A stretch of 64,000 nucleotides of DNA from assembly GCF_005233835.1 (NCBI RefSeq), contig NZ_SZQA01000004.1:62001-126000 (forward strand). The letters are read 5' to 3'. Below the pieces are notes generated by a model. The model ran no database searches. It saw nothing but the letters and a program-made list of their open reading frames with translations, and was not told the DNA's origin. The stretch comes from Herbidospora galbida. GTDB taxonomy: Bacteria; Actinomycetota; Actinomycetes; Streptosporangiales; Streptosporangiaceae. Below are positions 44,862-58,313 of this stretch, in pieces. Within the stretch, counting starts at the first letter, position 1. Each line of letters opens with the position of its first letter. A program made the translations under genes and the position numbers.

Positions 44862-45263
44862 TCAGACCTCTTCGCCGGCCGCCCGGAGGCGGGCCGCGTT
44901 GCGCTTGGCCTCCAGCTGGGCGTCCGCGTCGTCCTGGCTGGACTCGATCGCGGCCTGGGCCCGCTGGAGAGCGTCCTTGGCTGCCGCCACGTCGACCTCG
45001 GAACCGAGCTCGGCCGCTTCGGCGAGGACGGACACTTCGTTGGCGGCGACCGAGATGAAGCCCCCGTGTACGGCGGCGACCAGGTCGGCGTTGCCGTCAC
45101 GCTTGACGCGAAGCACGCCACCCTCGACGAGGACGCCGATAACGGGCGCGTGATTCGGCATAATACCGATCTCGCCCTCGACGGTCTTGGCAATCACCAT
45201 GTCGGCTTCGCCAGACCAGATCTCACGCTCCGGTGAGACCACGCCCACCTGCAGCTTTGCCAT
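44862..45263 (-). CDS. atpC: ATP synthase epsilon subunit
   Basis: A 133-residue F1 epsilon subunit. The beta-sandwich (LQVGVVSPEREIWSGEADMV, GEIGIMPNHAPVIGVLVEGG) is followed by the C-terminal helical hairpin (LGSEVDVAAAKDALQRAQAAIE). It is a rotor component that regulates catalysis. The gene is last in the atp operon and is separated from atpD by a 55-bp spacer holding a strong hairpin. Confidence 0.96.
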   Translation of the reverse strand: MAKLQVGVVSPEREIWSGEADMVIAKTVEGEIGIMPNHAPVIGVLVEGGVLRVKRDGNADLVAAVHGGFISVAANEVSVLAEAAELGSEVDVAAAKDALQRAQAAIESSQDDADAQLEAKRNAARLRAAGEEV

Positions 45264-45281
45264 CTCTTCCCTCCAAGAACA

Positions 45282-45307
45282 CCGGCGCGGCCACAGGGCC
45301 GCGCCGG
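45282..45307 (-). terminator. Intercistronic hairpin between atpD and atpC
   Basis: CCGGCGCGGCC-ACAG-GGCCGCGCCGG has perfect 11-bp arms. No T-run follows, so it may modulate rather than end transcription. Confidence 0.65.
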
Positions 45308-45317
45308 CGCCGCATGA

Positions 45318-47661
<2,344 letters not shown>

Positions 47662-47664
47662 CGG

Positions 47665-49314
<1,650 letters not shown>

Positions 49315-49336
49315 CTCTTCCTGTCTCCCTATTCGC

Positions 49337-50139
49337 CTAGCCGGCCAACCGGCGGCGGACTTCTTCAATACGTGCGGCGATCGTGGTGTCGATGATCTCG
49401 TCCCCGATCTTGATCGAGAACCCACCGAGCACCTTCGGGTCCACCTCGACATTCAGGTGGACGTCACGGCCGTAGGTGGCCCGCAGCCAGTTCGCCAGCC
49501 GCTGCTTCTGCGCGTCGGACAGCAGCACCGCGCTGGTGACGACCGCCACCAGACGCTGCCGCTGCAGGGCGACGAGGCGGCCGAACTCCTCCAGACCTCG
49601 CTCCAGGCTACGTCCGCGCGGGTGTGCGGCGACCTGGGAGACGAGGCGCAGGGTGGTCGGCGCGACCTTGGCCCCGAGCAGGTCGGCCAGGAGCGACTCC
49701 TTGCCGGTGGCGGCCGGGTCGGCCAGCGCGCGGCGCAGGTCGGGGTTGGCGGCGAGGATGCGGCCGAACCGGAACAGCTCGTCTTCGACGTCGTCGAGAC
49801 GGCCGCCCGCTTCGGCCTCGCTCGCGGCGGCGATCACGCCGAGCCGCTCGACGGCGTCGGCGAGGTCACCGGATCGCGACCACTTGGCCTCGACCGCGGC
49901 CACCGTCGTCTCCAGAGCCGCCTGCGAGACCTTGCCCTCGAGCAGGGCGCGGATGGTCTGCGCCTTCTGCTCGGCCGGACGCGACGGGTCGGAGAGCGAA
50001 CGGCGCAGACCGGGCTCCCGGTCGAAAAGCGAGGCGACCGCGAAGAGCTCATCGGCCAGCGTGCCCAGGTCGGCCGACCCGGCCACGCTGTTGAAACGCT
50101 CCTCGACGTCGACCAGAGAGGTCCTGCTCAGGCCCTGCA

Positions 50140-50140
<1 letters not shown>
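49337..50140 (-). CDS. atpH: ATP synthase delta subunit
   Basis: A 267-residue peripheral-stalk delta subunit. The N-terminal helical bundle and the C-terminal beta motif [33 protein letters not shown] (in part) are clear. It overlaps the atpF stop by one base. Confidence 0.96.
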
Positions 50141-50700
<560 letters not shown>

Positions 50701-50716
50701 TCAGTGGGTTAACGCG

Positions 50717-50989
<273 letters not shown>

Positions 50990-51011
50990 TCTGGTCACGT
51001 CAGTGGGTGGT

Positions 51012-51806
51012 TCAGTGGTCCGCGTGCAGCGAGCCGCCGATGTACATCGCGGCCAGCATCGTGAAGAGGAACGCCTGCAGGAACTGGATGAAGATCTCGA
51101 AGCCGGTCATGATCGTCGTCATGACCACGCCCACCAGACCGAGCGGCGCACCAAGCGGGGTGAGCTGCTCGAAGAGGAAGTGGAAGCCGACGCTCGCGAA
51201 GAAGGCCAGGATGAGGTGGCCGGCGAACATGTTCGCGAACAGTCGGACCGCGTGGGTGAACGGCGCGAGAACGAGGTTCGAAATGAGCTCCAGCGGCGCC
51301 ATCAGGACGTAGACGGGCTTCGGCAGGCCGGGCGGGAACATCATGTTCTTGAAGTAGCCGATGCCACCCTGGTGCTTGATGCCCAGGTAGATCTTGATGA
51401 CGTAGATCGTCACCGCGAAGATGATCGGATACGCGATGTGTGAGTTCACCGGGATCTGCAGCACCGGGATCACACCGAAGAAGTTCCACAGCAGGATCAG
51501 CAGGAACAGCGAAAGCAGCAGCGGCATCCAGCGCTCGGCGTCCTTGCCCAGGAACGGGCGGGCGCACTGGTCGCGGACGAACGTGTAGCCGTATTCACCG
51601 ATGTTCTGGATGCCGCGCGGCACCAGCTTCGGCTTGGCGAAAGCGGTCCAGGCCAGGACGCAGATGATCAGGGCACCGATGACCGCCAGGATTACGGGCT
51701 TGGTGAGCCAGACGGGCGCCCCGGAGTAAAGCGGAGGGAAATCGAAGATCTCCGGCCCGGGAGCCTGGAATTCTCCGTCAGCGGCGAGGAGCGTCAGCGT
51801 AGTCAC
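51012..51806 (-). CDS. atpB: ATP synthase a subunit
   Basis: A 264-residue a subunit with five or six helices. The essential Arg is in LAPFTHAVRLFANMFAGHLIL, and the C-terminal helix ends LQAFLFTMLAAMYIG. It forms the proton channel with the c ring. Confidence 0.96.
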   Translation of the reverse strand: MTTLTLLAADGEFQAPGPEIFDFPPLYSGAPVWLTKPVILAVIGALIICVLAWTAFAKPKLVPRGIQNIGEYGYTFVRDQCARPFLGKDAERWMPLLLSLFLLILLWNFFGVIPVLQIPVNSHIAYPIIFAVTIYVIKIYLGIKHQGGIGYFKNMMFPPGLPKPVYVLMAPLELISNLVLAPFTHAVRLFANMFAGHLILAFFASVGFHFLFEQLTPLGAPLGLVGVVMTTIMTGFEIFIQFLQAFLFTMLAAMYIGGSLHADH

Positions 51807-51867
51807 GCGGCGTTCCCTTCAACGTCGTGGACCATCATTGGAAGAATCAGAGCTTGTGCGGGCGCGT

Positions 51868-52083
51868 TCAGCGGCCGTGCTTGAGGTAGACGAGCCAGCA
51901 GGCCAGCCCTACCCCGATAACCACACCTATGGGGATGAACGCGTGCACGCCCGTCCAATGGCTCAGCAACCAGCCGAGGCCACCCCAAAGCAGCATTCCC
52001 GATAGCAGATAGCTGGGTACTGACCAGGCGGCGTCGGCGAAGTCGCGGCCGTCGTCCTCGGGCCTGCGCTGCTTCTCGCTCAT
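51868..52083 (-). CDS. AtpZ/AtpI-like small membrane protein
   Basis: A 71-residue protein (MSEKQRRPEDDGRDFADAAW) with two helices (VPSYLLSGMLLWGGLGWLLS and GVVIGVGLACWLVYL) around a Trp-Thr loop. Such small proteins, called AtpZ or similar, lie between AtpI and AtpB in actinobacterial atp operons and may help assemble the c ring. ATG 52083 is used; two upstream in-frame codons would add eight residues. Confidence 0.8.
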   Translation of the reverse strand: MSEKQRRPEDDGRDFADAAWSVPSYLLSGMLLWGGLGWLLSHWTGVHAFIPIGVVIGVGLACWLVYLKHGR

Positions 52084-52134
52084 CGCGGGCACGACGATAG
52101 CAGGCACCGCAAGGACTAGTCATATCGGACCCCA

Positions 52135-52554
52135 TCAGTTCCCCTGACCGGGAACTTTGGAGTCTGGTTCGACGTACAGGAGCCTCAGCTTCATGAAGCC
52201 GCGCATCTCGCCGAAGGTCCACACGACGGTGAGGACGATCACACTCCAAGCGAACGCTTTGGGGTTGAAGACGGTGGTCGTCTCGAATGCCCTGAGAGTG
52301 ATCATGATAGCGATCACCTTGACGAGATAGCTCAAAACCGCCGAGGCGAACATGGCCATCGGCGAGATCCGGCCCGCCCAGGTGACCACGATGAGCCCGA
52401 CGGTGAAGAACGCGGCCACCAGGCCCAGGGCGATGACGGCGCCGAGCGCGCCCTCGAATCCGGCGAAGATCGCCGACACGATGACCGCTATGACCCCGAC
52501 CGCCACCGTTGGCACGGCGGCGCCCTTGAGAACGCGCACGTCGTTGGCCTGCAT
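52135..52554 (-). CDS. atpI: ATP synthase protein I (AtpI-like)
   Basis: A 139-residue membrane protein with four helices (TVAVGVIAVIVSAIFAGFEG, AVIALGLVAAFFTVGLIVV, MAMFASAVLSYLVKVIAIMI, AWSVIVLTVVWTFGEM). It is the first gene of the atp operon. AtpI assists c-ring assembly and is often non-essential. A CRP-like dyad lies 63-78 bp upstream. Confidence 0.85.
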   Translation of the reverse strand: MQANDVRVLKGAAVPTVAVGVIAVIVSAIFAGFEGALGAVIALGLVAAFFTVGLIVVTWAGRISPMAMFASAVLSYLVKVIAIMITLRAFETTTVFNPKAFAWSVIVLTVVWTFGEMRGFMKLRLLYVEPDSKVPGQGN

Positions 52555-52616
52555 GGACGACTCCAGAACATGTTGTCAACCGAGCGTTTGCTTCGCCCAG
52601 GCTATGGGTTGCTGTT

Positions 52617-52632
52617 AGTGAAAGCTATCACA
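52617..52632. promoter_or_regulatory. CRP-like site upstream of atpI
   Basis: AGTGA-AAGCTA-TCACA matches the TGTGA-N6-TCACA consensus of CRP in 9 of 10 arm positions. It lies in the 119-bp gap between the WecA-like gene and the atp operon, 63 bp upstream of the atpI ATG. Confidence 0.5.
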
Positions 52633-52673
52633 AGCTCCGCGTCACGGGCTTTACCTGGCTTTTCGCGGCGAAT

Positions 52674-53837
52674 TCACCCGGTTGTCGCCCGATGGTGACC
52701 CGCCTGCGAGCTCTCCGGCCGGTCGGCGGCGTGCGCCCCCTTGCGCCCCTTGGGCCTCGACAGCACCACCAGCACCGCGATCGCGACCACGCTGATCAGC
52801 GGGAACAGGATCAGCGGCACCCCTTCGAGCGACAGGCCCACGATCGTGAACGCGAAGATGAACGTCCAGGCGTACATGATCAGGACGCTCCGCCGGTGGG
52901 AGTGGCCGATGTCGAGCAGCCGGTGGTGCAGGTGCCCCCGGTCGGGCGCGAACGGCGACAGTCCTTCACTCGTACGCCGGATCACCGCCATGATCAGGTC
53001 GGTCAGCGGCAGCACGACCACCGCGAGCGGCAGCAGCGGCAGCACCAGCGCGAACCGGTTCACGTCGAGCGCGGTCGTCGGCACCGACGACGTGATGGTC
53101 ACCAGCGAGGTGGCCAGGACCAGCCCGATCAGCATCGAGCCGGTGTCGCCCATGAAGATCTTGGCCGGGTTGAAGTTGTGCGGCAGGAAGCCCAGGCACA
53201 TGCCGACCAGCAGGGCCGCGACCACGGCGGTCAGGTTGATGCGGGTCTGCTGCTGGTCCTGCGACAGCACCATGGAGTAGACCAGTGTGGCCATCGCCGC
53301 GATGCCGACGATGCCGGCCGCCAGGCCGTCGAGCCCGTCGACGAAGTTGACCGCGTTGATGGCGACCACGACGACCAGGATCGTCATCACGGCCTGCAGG
53401 TTCGTGTCGAGGAAGACGTTGCCGCCCATGCTCTCGGGCAGCGGCAGCGACCGCAGCGACACCCCGTAGTAGACCAGCAGGCCACCGGCCGCGACCTGGC
53501 CGCCCAGCTTGACCAGGGCGTCCATGCCCAGCCAGTCGTCGAGGAAGCCGGTCACCACGATCAGACCACCGGCCGCGAGCAGCGCGCTCGTGGTCCGACC
53601 GGACTGTTCGCCGGCCAGCGCGGAACCGACCCATGGCAGGTGGGAGGCCGCCAGCAGCCCGGCGGCCATGCCGCCGAACATGGCCAGGCCGCCCAGCCGG
53701 GGCGTCGGCACCTTGTGGACGTCGCGCTCCCTGACCTCGGGAGCGGCGCCGATGCGCAGCGCGAAGGCCCGGACCGGAGGCACCAGCAGGTAGGTGACAA
53801 CGGCAGTGACAAGGCCCACGAAGAAGTATTCGCGCAC
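52674..53837 (-). CDS. WecA/TagO-type polyprenyl-phosphate GlcNAc-1-P transferase
   Basis: A 387-residue GT4 (MraY-superfamily) enzyme with about eleven helices. Catalytic motifs are FLDDWLGMDA, NAVNFVDGLDGLAAG, FMGDTGSML and the His-rich loop DRGHLHHRLLDIGHSHRR. It transfers GlcNAc-1-phosphate from UDP-GlcNAc to undecaprenyl- or decaprenyl phosphate for wall polysaccharide or arabinogalactan-linker synthesis. GTG 53837 (MREYFFVGLVTAVV) fits the first helix; the frame upstream does not look like protein. Confidence 0.9.
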   Translation of the reverse strand: MREYFFVGLVTAVVTYLLVPPVRAFALRIGAAPEVRERDVHKVPTPRLGGLAMFGGMAAGLLAASHLPWVGSALAGEQSGRTTSALLAAGGLIVVTGFLDDWLGMDALVKLGGQVAAGGLLVYYGVSLRSLPLPESMGGNVFLDTNLQAVMTILVVVVAINAVNFVDGLDGLAAGIVGIAAMATLVYSMVLSQDQQQTRINLTAVVAALLVGMCLGFLPHNFNPAKIFMGDTGSMLIGLVLATSLVTITSSVPTTALDVNRFALVLPLLPLAVVVLPLTDLIMAVIRRTSEGLSPFAPDRGHLHHRLLDIGHSHRRSVLIMYAWTFIFAFTIVGLSLEGVPLILFPLISVVAIAVLVVLSRPKGRKGAHAADRPESSQAGHHRATTG

Positions 53838-53919
53838 GGCACCAGTTTCCCGGATCAACGGACCAGTTGAGACGGGAGAAGTACACACACCGCCTCTTTG
53901 CGACGACGCTAGCGCAGCT

Positions 53920-54306
53920 TTACGAGTACGCGTGCGGCGCGCCGGCCTTGCTCGGCACCCATCGGGGGGTGTCGGCGGCCTCGTCGCTGATCGAGGTGAG
54001 CACGGCCTGCCGGTAGAGCCCCAGGCGGGTGCGCCACTCGGAGATCTGCTGGATGTACCGTTTGGCGACGTCGGCGTTCCACGTGTCGGTGCTCCGCGCC
54101 AGCGTGTAGGGCCGGTCGAGCAGCGTCGAGATCTTCTCCATCAGCGGCATGACCTGGAACCAGAGGTCGACCAGGCGCTGGTATTCGGGGTTGAACACCC
54201 AGGTCGTCGCCTGGCCGCCCGGAATCAGCAGGTCGCTCCCGTTCGCGGCGGGCGGGGTCTCCCCCGGCTGCAGCGGCCGGGGCGCGGGCGGGTCGAGATA
54301 GCTCAT
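53920..54306 (-). CDS. Hypothetical protein, partner of the repeat protein
   Basis: A 128-residue protein: a Pro-rich N-terminus (about 28 residues) and a helical domain with WFQVMPLMEKISTLLDRPYT, STDTWNADVAKRYIQQISEW and RTRLGLYRQAVLTSI. The Trp-containing helical pairs recall WXG100-like proteins, but no WXG motif or secretion tail is seen. It lies 9 bp after the 796-residue repeat protein, so both are made together. Confidence 0.6.
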   Translation of the reverse strand: MSYLDPPAPRPLQPGETPPAANGSDLLIPGGQATTWVFNPEYQRLVDLWFQVMPLMEKISTLLDRPYTLARSTDTWNADVAKRYIQQISEWRTRLGLYRQAVLTSISDEAADTPRWVPSKAGAPHAYS

Positions 54307-54315
54307 CGGATCTCC

Positions 54316-56706
54316 TTACGCGGGCTGACCGGGGGCGACGGAACCGGCGGGGCCGTCGGGCTCGATGTCCTCGGGCACCCATTCGCCCGTGCCCCACTCC
54401 CCTGCCGGTACGGAGACGCTCGGCATGTCGATCGGCTCGATCTGTGCGTGGACGTCCATCAGCGCGAGGATCGCCTCATCCGAGATCGGTTTCGCCGGGG
54501 CGGAGAGCACATCGCCCGGCTGCTCGGCGGCCAGCCGCCTGGGGTCGTCGGATTGGTCTGGACCACTCCCCTGCGCGGCACCCGCGCCGTCGCCCGACGC
54601 GCCGCCGGCCGGGCCCTGCGCGGGACCGCCCTCGGAGCCGGAACCCGCGCCGGCCATGGACGGCGTCTCCTGCGGGCCGATCTGGTCGTCGAACCCGAGC
54701 AGGGCGCCGAGCGCCTGGTCAGAGATGTGGTGGGCCGGAACCGACAGGACGTCACCGGGCTGTTCGGCGGCCAGTCTCCTCGGGTCGACGTCGCCGCCGG
54801 CGTGGCTCGCCGAGGGGGTCTGAGCGGCTGCGGGACCTGACGCGGATTGGTCTGAACCATTTCCACCGGGCCCGCCCTCCGCACCCGAGCCTCCGCCGGT
54901 CATGGACGGCATCTCCTGCGGACCGATCTGCGAGTCGATGTTCAGCAGCGCGCCGAGGGCCTGGTCGGAGATCGGGTTCGCCGGGGCGGACAGGACGTCG
55001 CCGGGCTGCTCTGCGGCCAGCTTCTTGGGATCGATCTCGGCCCCGGCCTGACCCGCGAGCCCCGACTGACCGTCCGCCGAGAGGCCCGCCGGGCCGTAGT
55101 GCGCCATGGTCGGACCGGTCGTGAGCCCGGCCTGGCCGTTGGCCGATCCGTTCGCCGCGGGTTTGTCACCGCCCTGCGGCCCGCACTGACCGTCGTTCCC
55201 ACCCTGCGGACTGGATGAATTGCCCGAGTTCCCCCCGGCGGACGGCTGCTGGGAGCCGCTGTCGTTGGTGCCCTCGCCGCCGATCGCCGCGGGCGGATTG
55301 CCGCCCCCGGCCGATCCGCTTCCGTCGGTGACCGTCGGCATGCCCTGCGGGCCGATCTGCGAGTCGTTGCCGAGGAGCGCGCCGAGGGCCTGGTCGGAGA
55401 TCGGGTTCGCCGGGGCGGACAGCACGTCGCCGGGCTGGGCGGCGGCCAGGGCCTTGGGATCGACGGCGTCGCCGCTCACCAGCGTCGTGTCCGCCGGGAG
55501 CTGGGGGGCGGAGGCCAGGAACGGGTCTTCCGGGACGTTGCCGGCGGTGCCCACGTTCGCGCCACTGGGATCGCCTGCGGGCGGGGTGACGGGGTTGCCC
55601 TTGAGGTAGGGGTCTTCGGTCACGTTGTCGGCGGCGGTGCCCACGTAAGCGCCCATCGGGTCACCCGGGGCCAGACCGGGCTGCGGCGGAGGCTGCGTGA
55701 CGGGGTTGCCCTTCAGGTACGGGTCCTCGGTCACGTTGTCGGCCGCCGTGCCCACATAGGCGCCCATCGGGTCACCCGGGGCCAGACCGGGCTGGGGGGC
55801 GGGCTGCGCGGCGGCCGGGTTGTTCTTCAGGTAGGGGTCTTCGGTCACGTTGTCGGCCGCCGTGCCCACGTAGGGGCCCATGGGGTCGCCGGGATCGAGG
55901 CCGGGCTGGGGAGCGGGGTGTTTGACCGTGGGCTCCAGCGGTTCGACGTAGCCGGGCTTGCCGTCGGGCTGGGGGCCGGTGGGGGGCTGGGCGGAGTCGA
56001 CCGGGCGGACCACGTCGAGGTCCTGGTTGAGCGGGTAGGACACCACCTTCGTCCCGTCGACGTCGAGCTCGACCCGGCCCTTCGTCTGGTCGATGTCGTC
56101 GGGATGGTCTTTCTTCGGGGTGTCGATCGGCGGCTCGCCGTCGCTCTTCTTGGGCGGCGGGTTCGAGTCGGTGTCGCCCTTCTTCGGCGACTCGGTCTCG
56201 CCCTCGGGCTTCTTGGGCGGCGGGTTCGAGTCGTCGCTTCGGTCCGGGGCGGCGGACTCGGTGTCGCCCTTCTTCGGCGGCTCGGTCTCGCCGTCGCTCT
56301 TCTTCGGGGGCGGGTTCGAGTCGTCGCTCCTGTTGGGAGCGGTCGTCTCGGTGTCGCCCTTCTTCGGCGGATCCGCGTCGCCGGAGGGCTTCTTCGGGGG
56401 TTCGGAGTCGCCCCCGGTCGGCTTGGGGGCCGGGTTGGCGTCGCCGGAGGTCGTGGGGTTCGGCTGGGTGCCGGGTTCGCGTTCGCGCTTCTCCAGGAGG
56501 GCCAGGCGGGCGGTGACGTCCTTGTCCATCTCGGCGATGGCGTCGGCCACCGCCGAGGGGCGGTAGGTCACCGCGGCGGGCACGCCCGCGTTGCGGACCG
56601 TGGTGGTCGCCTTGGCCTCGATGGTCTCCATCTCCTTGGCCGCGCTTCGCAGCTCGGCCAGGAGATCGCGGACCAGTTTGGGGTCCATCCCATCGATCTT
56701 GGGCAT
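54316..56706 (-). CDS. 796-residue multi-repeat protein, unknown
   Basis: A protein with a helical N-terminus (about residues 1-78, WXG-like without the WXG), a Pro/Lys/Asp linker with imperfect repeats (SNPPPKKSDGE and similar, about 100-200), then a beta-like stretch to about 265. Next come three near-identical copies and one degenerate copy of a motif with GDPMG-YVGTAADNVTEDPYLK (about 266-399) and, alternating with Gly/Ser-rich linkers, four copies of a 43-residue unit with core QPGDVLSAPANPISDQALG (416-458, 559-601, 641-683, 721-763). No signal peptide or membrane helix is seen, and only one Cys. The gene interrupts an otherwise conserved locus and is coupled to the small downstream gene. 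Confidence 0.75.
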   Translation of the reverse strand: MPKIDGMDPKLVRDLLAELRSAAKEMETIEAKATTTVRNAGVPAAVTYRPSAVADAIAEMDKDVTARLALLEKREREPGTQPNPTTSGDANPAPKPTGGDSEPPKKPSGDADPPKKGDTETTAPNRSDDSNPPPKKSDGETEPPKKGDTESAAPDRSDDSNPPPKKPEGETESPKKGDTDSNPPPKKSDGEPPIDTPKKDHPDDIDQTKGRVELDVDGTKVVSYPLNQDLDVVRPVDSAQPPTGPQPDGKPGYVEPLEPTVKHPAPQPGLDPGDPMGPYVGTAADNVTEDPYLKNNPAAAQPAPQPGLAPGDPMGAYVGTAADNVTEDPYLKGNPVTQPPPQPGLAPGDPMGAYVGTAADNVTEDPYLKGNPVTPPAGDPSGANVGTAGNVPEDPFLASAPQLPADTTLVSGDAVDPKALAAAQPGDVLSAPANPISDQALGALLGNDSQIGPQGMPTVTDGSGSAGGGNPPAAIGGEGTNDSGSQQPSAGGNSGNSSSPQGGNDGQCGPQGGDKPAANGSANGQAGLTTGPTMAHYGPAGLSADGQSGLAGQAGAEIDPKKLAAEQPGDVLSAPANPISDQALGALLNIDSQIGPQEMPSMTGGGSGAEGGPGGNGSDQSASGPAAAQTPSASHAGGDVDPRRLAAEQPGDVLSVPAHHISDQALGALLGFDDQIGPQETPSMAGAGSGSEGGPAQGPAGGASGDGAGAAQGSGPDQSDDPRRLAAEQPGDVLSAPAKPISDEAILALMDVHAQIEPIDMPSVSVPAGEWGTGEWVPEDIEPDGPAGSVAPGQPA
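54418..55461 (-). repeat. Four copies of the QPGDVLSAPA-ISDQALG unit (coding)
   Basis: The 43-residue units occupy 55333-55461, 54904-55032, 54658-54786 and 54418-54546. The first three are nearly identical; the last is diverged (IEPIDMPSVS at its end). Confidence 0.85.
55510..55911 (-). repeat. Four copies of the GDPMG-YVGTAADNVTEDPYLK unit (coding)
   Basis: Units begin about residues 266, 304, 341 and 375 of the 796-residue protein; the fourth has lost the GDPMG segment. Confidence 0.85.
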
Positions 56707-56793
56707 GCGCCAGCCTCCCGGGGTCGAAAACCTCGACTCACGCTAGGCCGCCACGCCCCCGGTGACCCGGTGCGATAGCCAGACGGTATGGAT

Positions 56794-57441
56794 CTACTCC
56801 TCGGTCGCGAGGTACCCCACGACGCCCCGGATCTTGTCGACCGGAACGCCGCCCTTGCGCAGCACCCGGGGCACCGAGGTGGTCAGGTCGAGGATGGTCG
56901 ACGGGGTGTTGTCGTTGCACGGTCCGGCGTCGAGGTAGACCGCCACCGACTGGCCGAGTTGCTCTTCGGCGTCGGCCGCCGTGGTGGCGGGCGGGTTGCC
57001 CGAGCGGTTGGCGCTGGAGACGGCCATCGGGCCGGTCTCCTTGAGCAGGTCGAGGGCCACCTGGTGGAGCGGCATGCGCAGGGCCACGGTGCCCTTGGTC
57101 TCGCCGAGGTCCCACTTGAGCGACCGGTTGGCCTTGAAGACGAGGGTCAGCGGGCCGGGCCAGAAGGCGTCGATCAGGTCCTGGCCGTGGGTGCCGAGCG
57201 ACTCGACGAGCGCCCCGGCTGCCCGGACGGTCCCGACGAGGACGGGGACCGGCATGTCGGGGCCACGGCCCTTGGCGGTCAGCAGGGCCCGCACGGCCGA
57301 GGGCGTGAAGGCGTCGGCGCCGATGCCGTAGACGGTGTCGGTCGGGAGGACGATCAGGTCGCCGGCTCTGATGACCGACGCGGCGTCGATGAGGCCCGAC
57401 TCGCGCTCGCCGGGGTTGGAACAGAGGTATCGGCGGGTCAT
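56794..57441 (-). CDS. tsaC: L-threonylcarbamoyladenylate synthase (Sua5/YrdC)
   Basis: A 215-residue YrdC-fold enzyme of the tRNA t6A pathway. The family signature IVLPTDTVYGIGADAFTPSAV is near the N-terminus, followed by KGRGPDMPVPVLVGT, FWPGPLTLVF and VSSANRSGNPPATT. It makes threonylcarbamoyl-AMP from Thr, bicarbonate and ATP. It is 13 bp after prmC on the same strand; a C-terminal Sua5 domain is absent, so it is the short form. Confidence 0.95.
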   Translation of the reverse strand: MTRRYLCSNPGERESGLIDAASVIRAGDLIVLPTDTVYGIGADAFTPSAVRALLTAKGRGPDMPVPVLVGTVRAAGALVESLGTHGQDLIDAFWPGPLTLVFKANRSLKWDLGETKGTVALRMPLHQVALDLLKETGPMAVSSANRSGNPPATTAADAEEQLGQSVAVYLDAGPCNDNTPSTILDLTTSVPRVLRKGGVPVDKIRGVVGYLATEE

Positions 57442-57454
57442 GTGATCTCCCTTG

Positions 57455-58309
57455 TCACTCCAGGCCGTACTTGGCCGTCACGAAGCGGTCGCGGCCGGTC
57501 AGATCCTGACGCAGGCGGGCGTCGCGCCAGCCGTTGCCCTCGGGGAACAGCCAGTAGACCGCGTTGCCCTGCTCGTCGGCGTGCTCCACCGCGACCAGGC
57601 CGCCGGGCCGCAGGAGCCGGCGGGCCGTGGCTTCGACCGCCCGGACCTCTCCCAGGCCGTCGTCGCCCGAACCGTAGAGGGCACGGCGAGGATCGTAGTC
57701 GCGCACCTCGGGGTCGCGGGGCACCGCCCCCGGCGGGATGTAGGGCGGGTTGCTGATGACCAGGTCGACCTGGCCTTCGAGTTCGGGCAGGCAGTCGGAC
57801 AGGTCCTCCGGGTGGAGGGAGGTCCGGCCCTGGCCGTGTTCGAGGATGTTGCGCTTGGCCCAGCGGTAGGCCGCCGGGTCGATCTCCACGGCGTGGACCT
57901 GCGCGAGCGCGACCTCCTGGGCGATCGACAGCGCGATCGCGCCCGATCCGGTGCCGAGGTCGACCACGATCGGCGAGGCGACGTCCATCTCGTTGAGGCG
58001 GTCGATGGCCCAGCCGACCACGACCTCGGTCTCGGGCCTGGGGATGAACACCCCGGGGCCGACCTCGAGCGACAGGTAGCGGAAGAAGGCGCGGCCGGTG
58101 ATGTGCTGCAGCGGCTCGCGCGACTCCCTCCTGGAGACGCCCTCCCAGAAGAGGGCGTCGAACTCGGAGTCCTTCACCGTGTGGAGGGTGCCGCGGGTCA
58201 CGCCGTGGACGAACGCCGCGATCTCCTCGGCGTCGGCGCGCGGCGACGGGACACCTGCCTCGGCGAGCCGGGCGGTGGCCAGCGCTATCTCGTCCAGGAG
58301 GAAGGTCAT
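57455..58309 (-). CDS. prmC: Release-factor glutamine methyltransferase
   Basis: A 284-residue class I methyltransferase. The S-adenosylmethionine motif VVDLGTGSGAIALSIA and the glutamine-binding NPPY (VISNPPYIPPGAV) are complete, as is the N-terminal helical domain with FFRYLSLEVGPGVFIPRPETE. It methylates the GGQ glutamine of RF1/RF2. It lies 4 bp after prfA. Confidence 0.96.
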   Translation of the reverse strand: MTFLLDEIALATARLAEAGVPSPRADAEEIAAFVHGVTRGTLHTVKDSEFDALFWEGVSRRESREPLQHITGRAFFRYLSLEVGPGVFIPRPETEVVVGWAIDRLNEMDVASPIVVDLGTGSGAIALSIAQEVALAQVHAVEIDPAAYRWAKRNILEHGQGRTSLHPEDLSDCLPELEGQVDLVISNPPYIPPGAVPRDPEVRDYDPRRALYGSGDDGLGEVRAVEATARRLLRPGGLVAVEHADEQGNAVYWLFPEGNGWRDARLRQDLTGRDRFVTAKYGLE

Positions 58310-58313
58310 CGGC

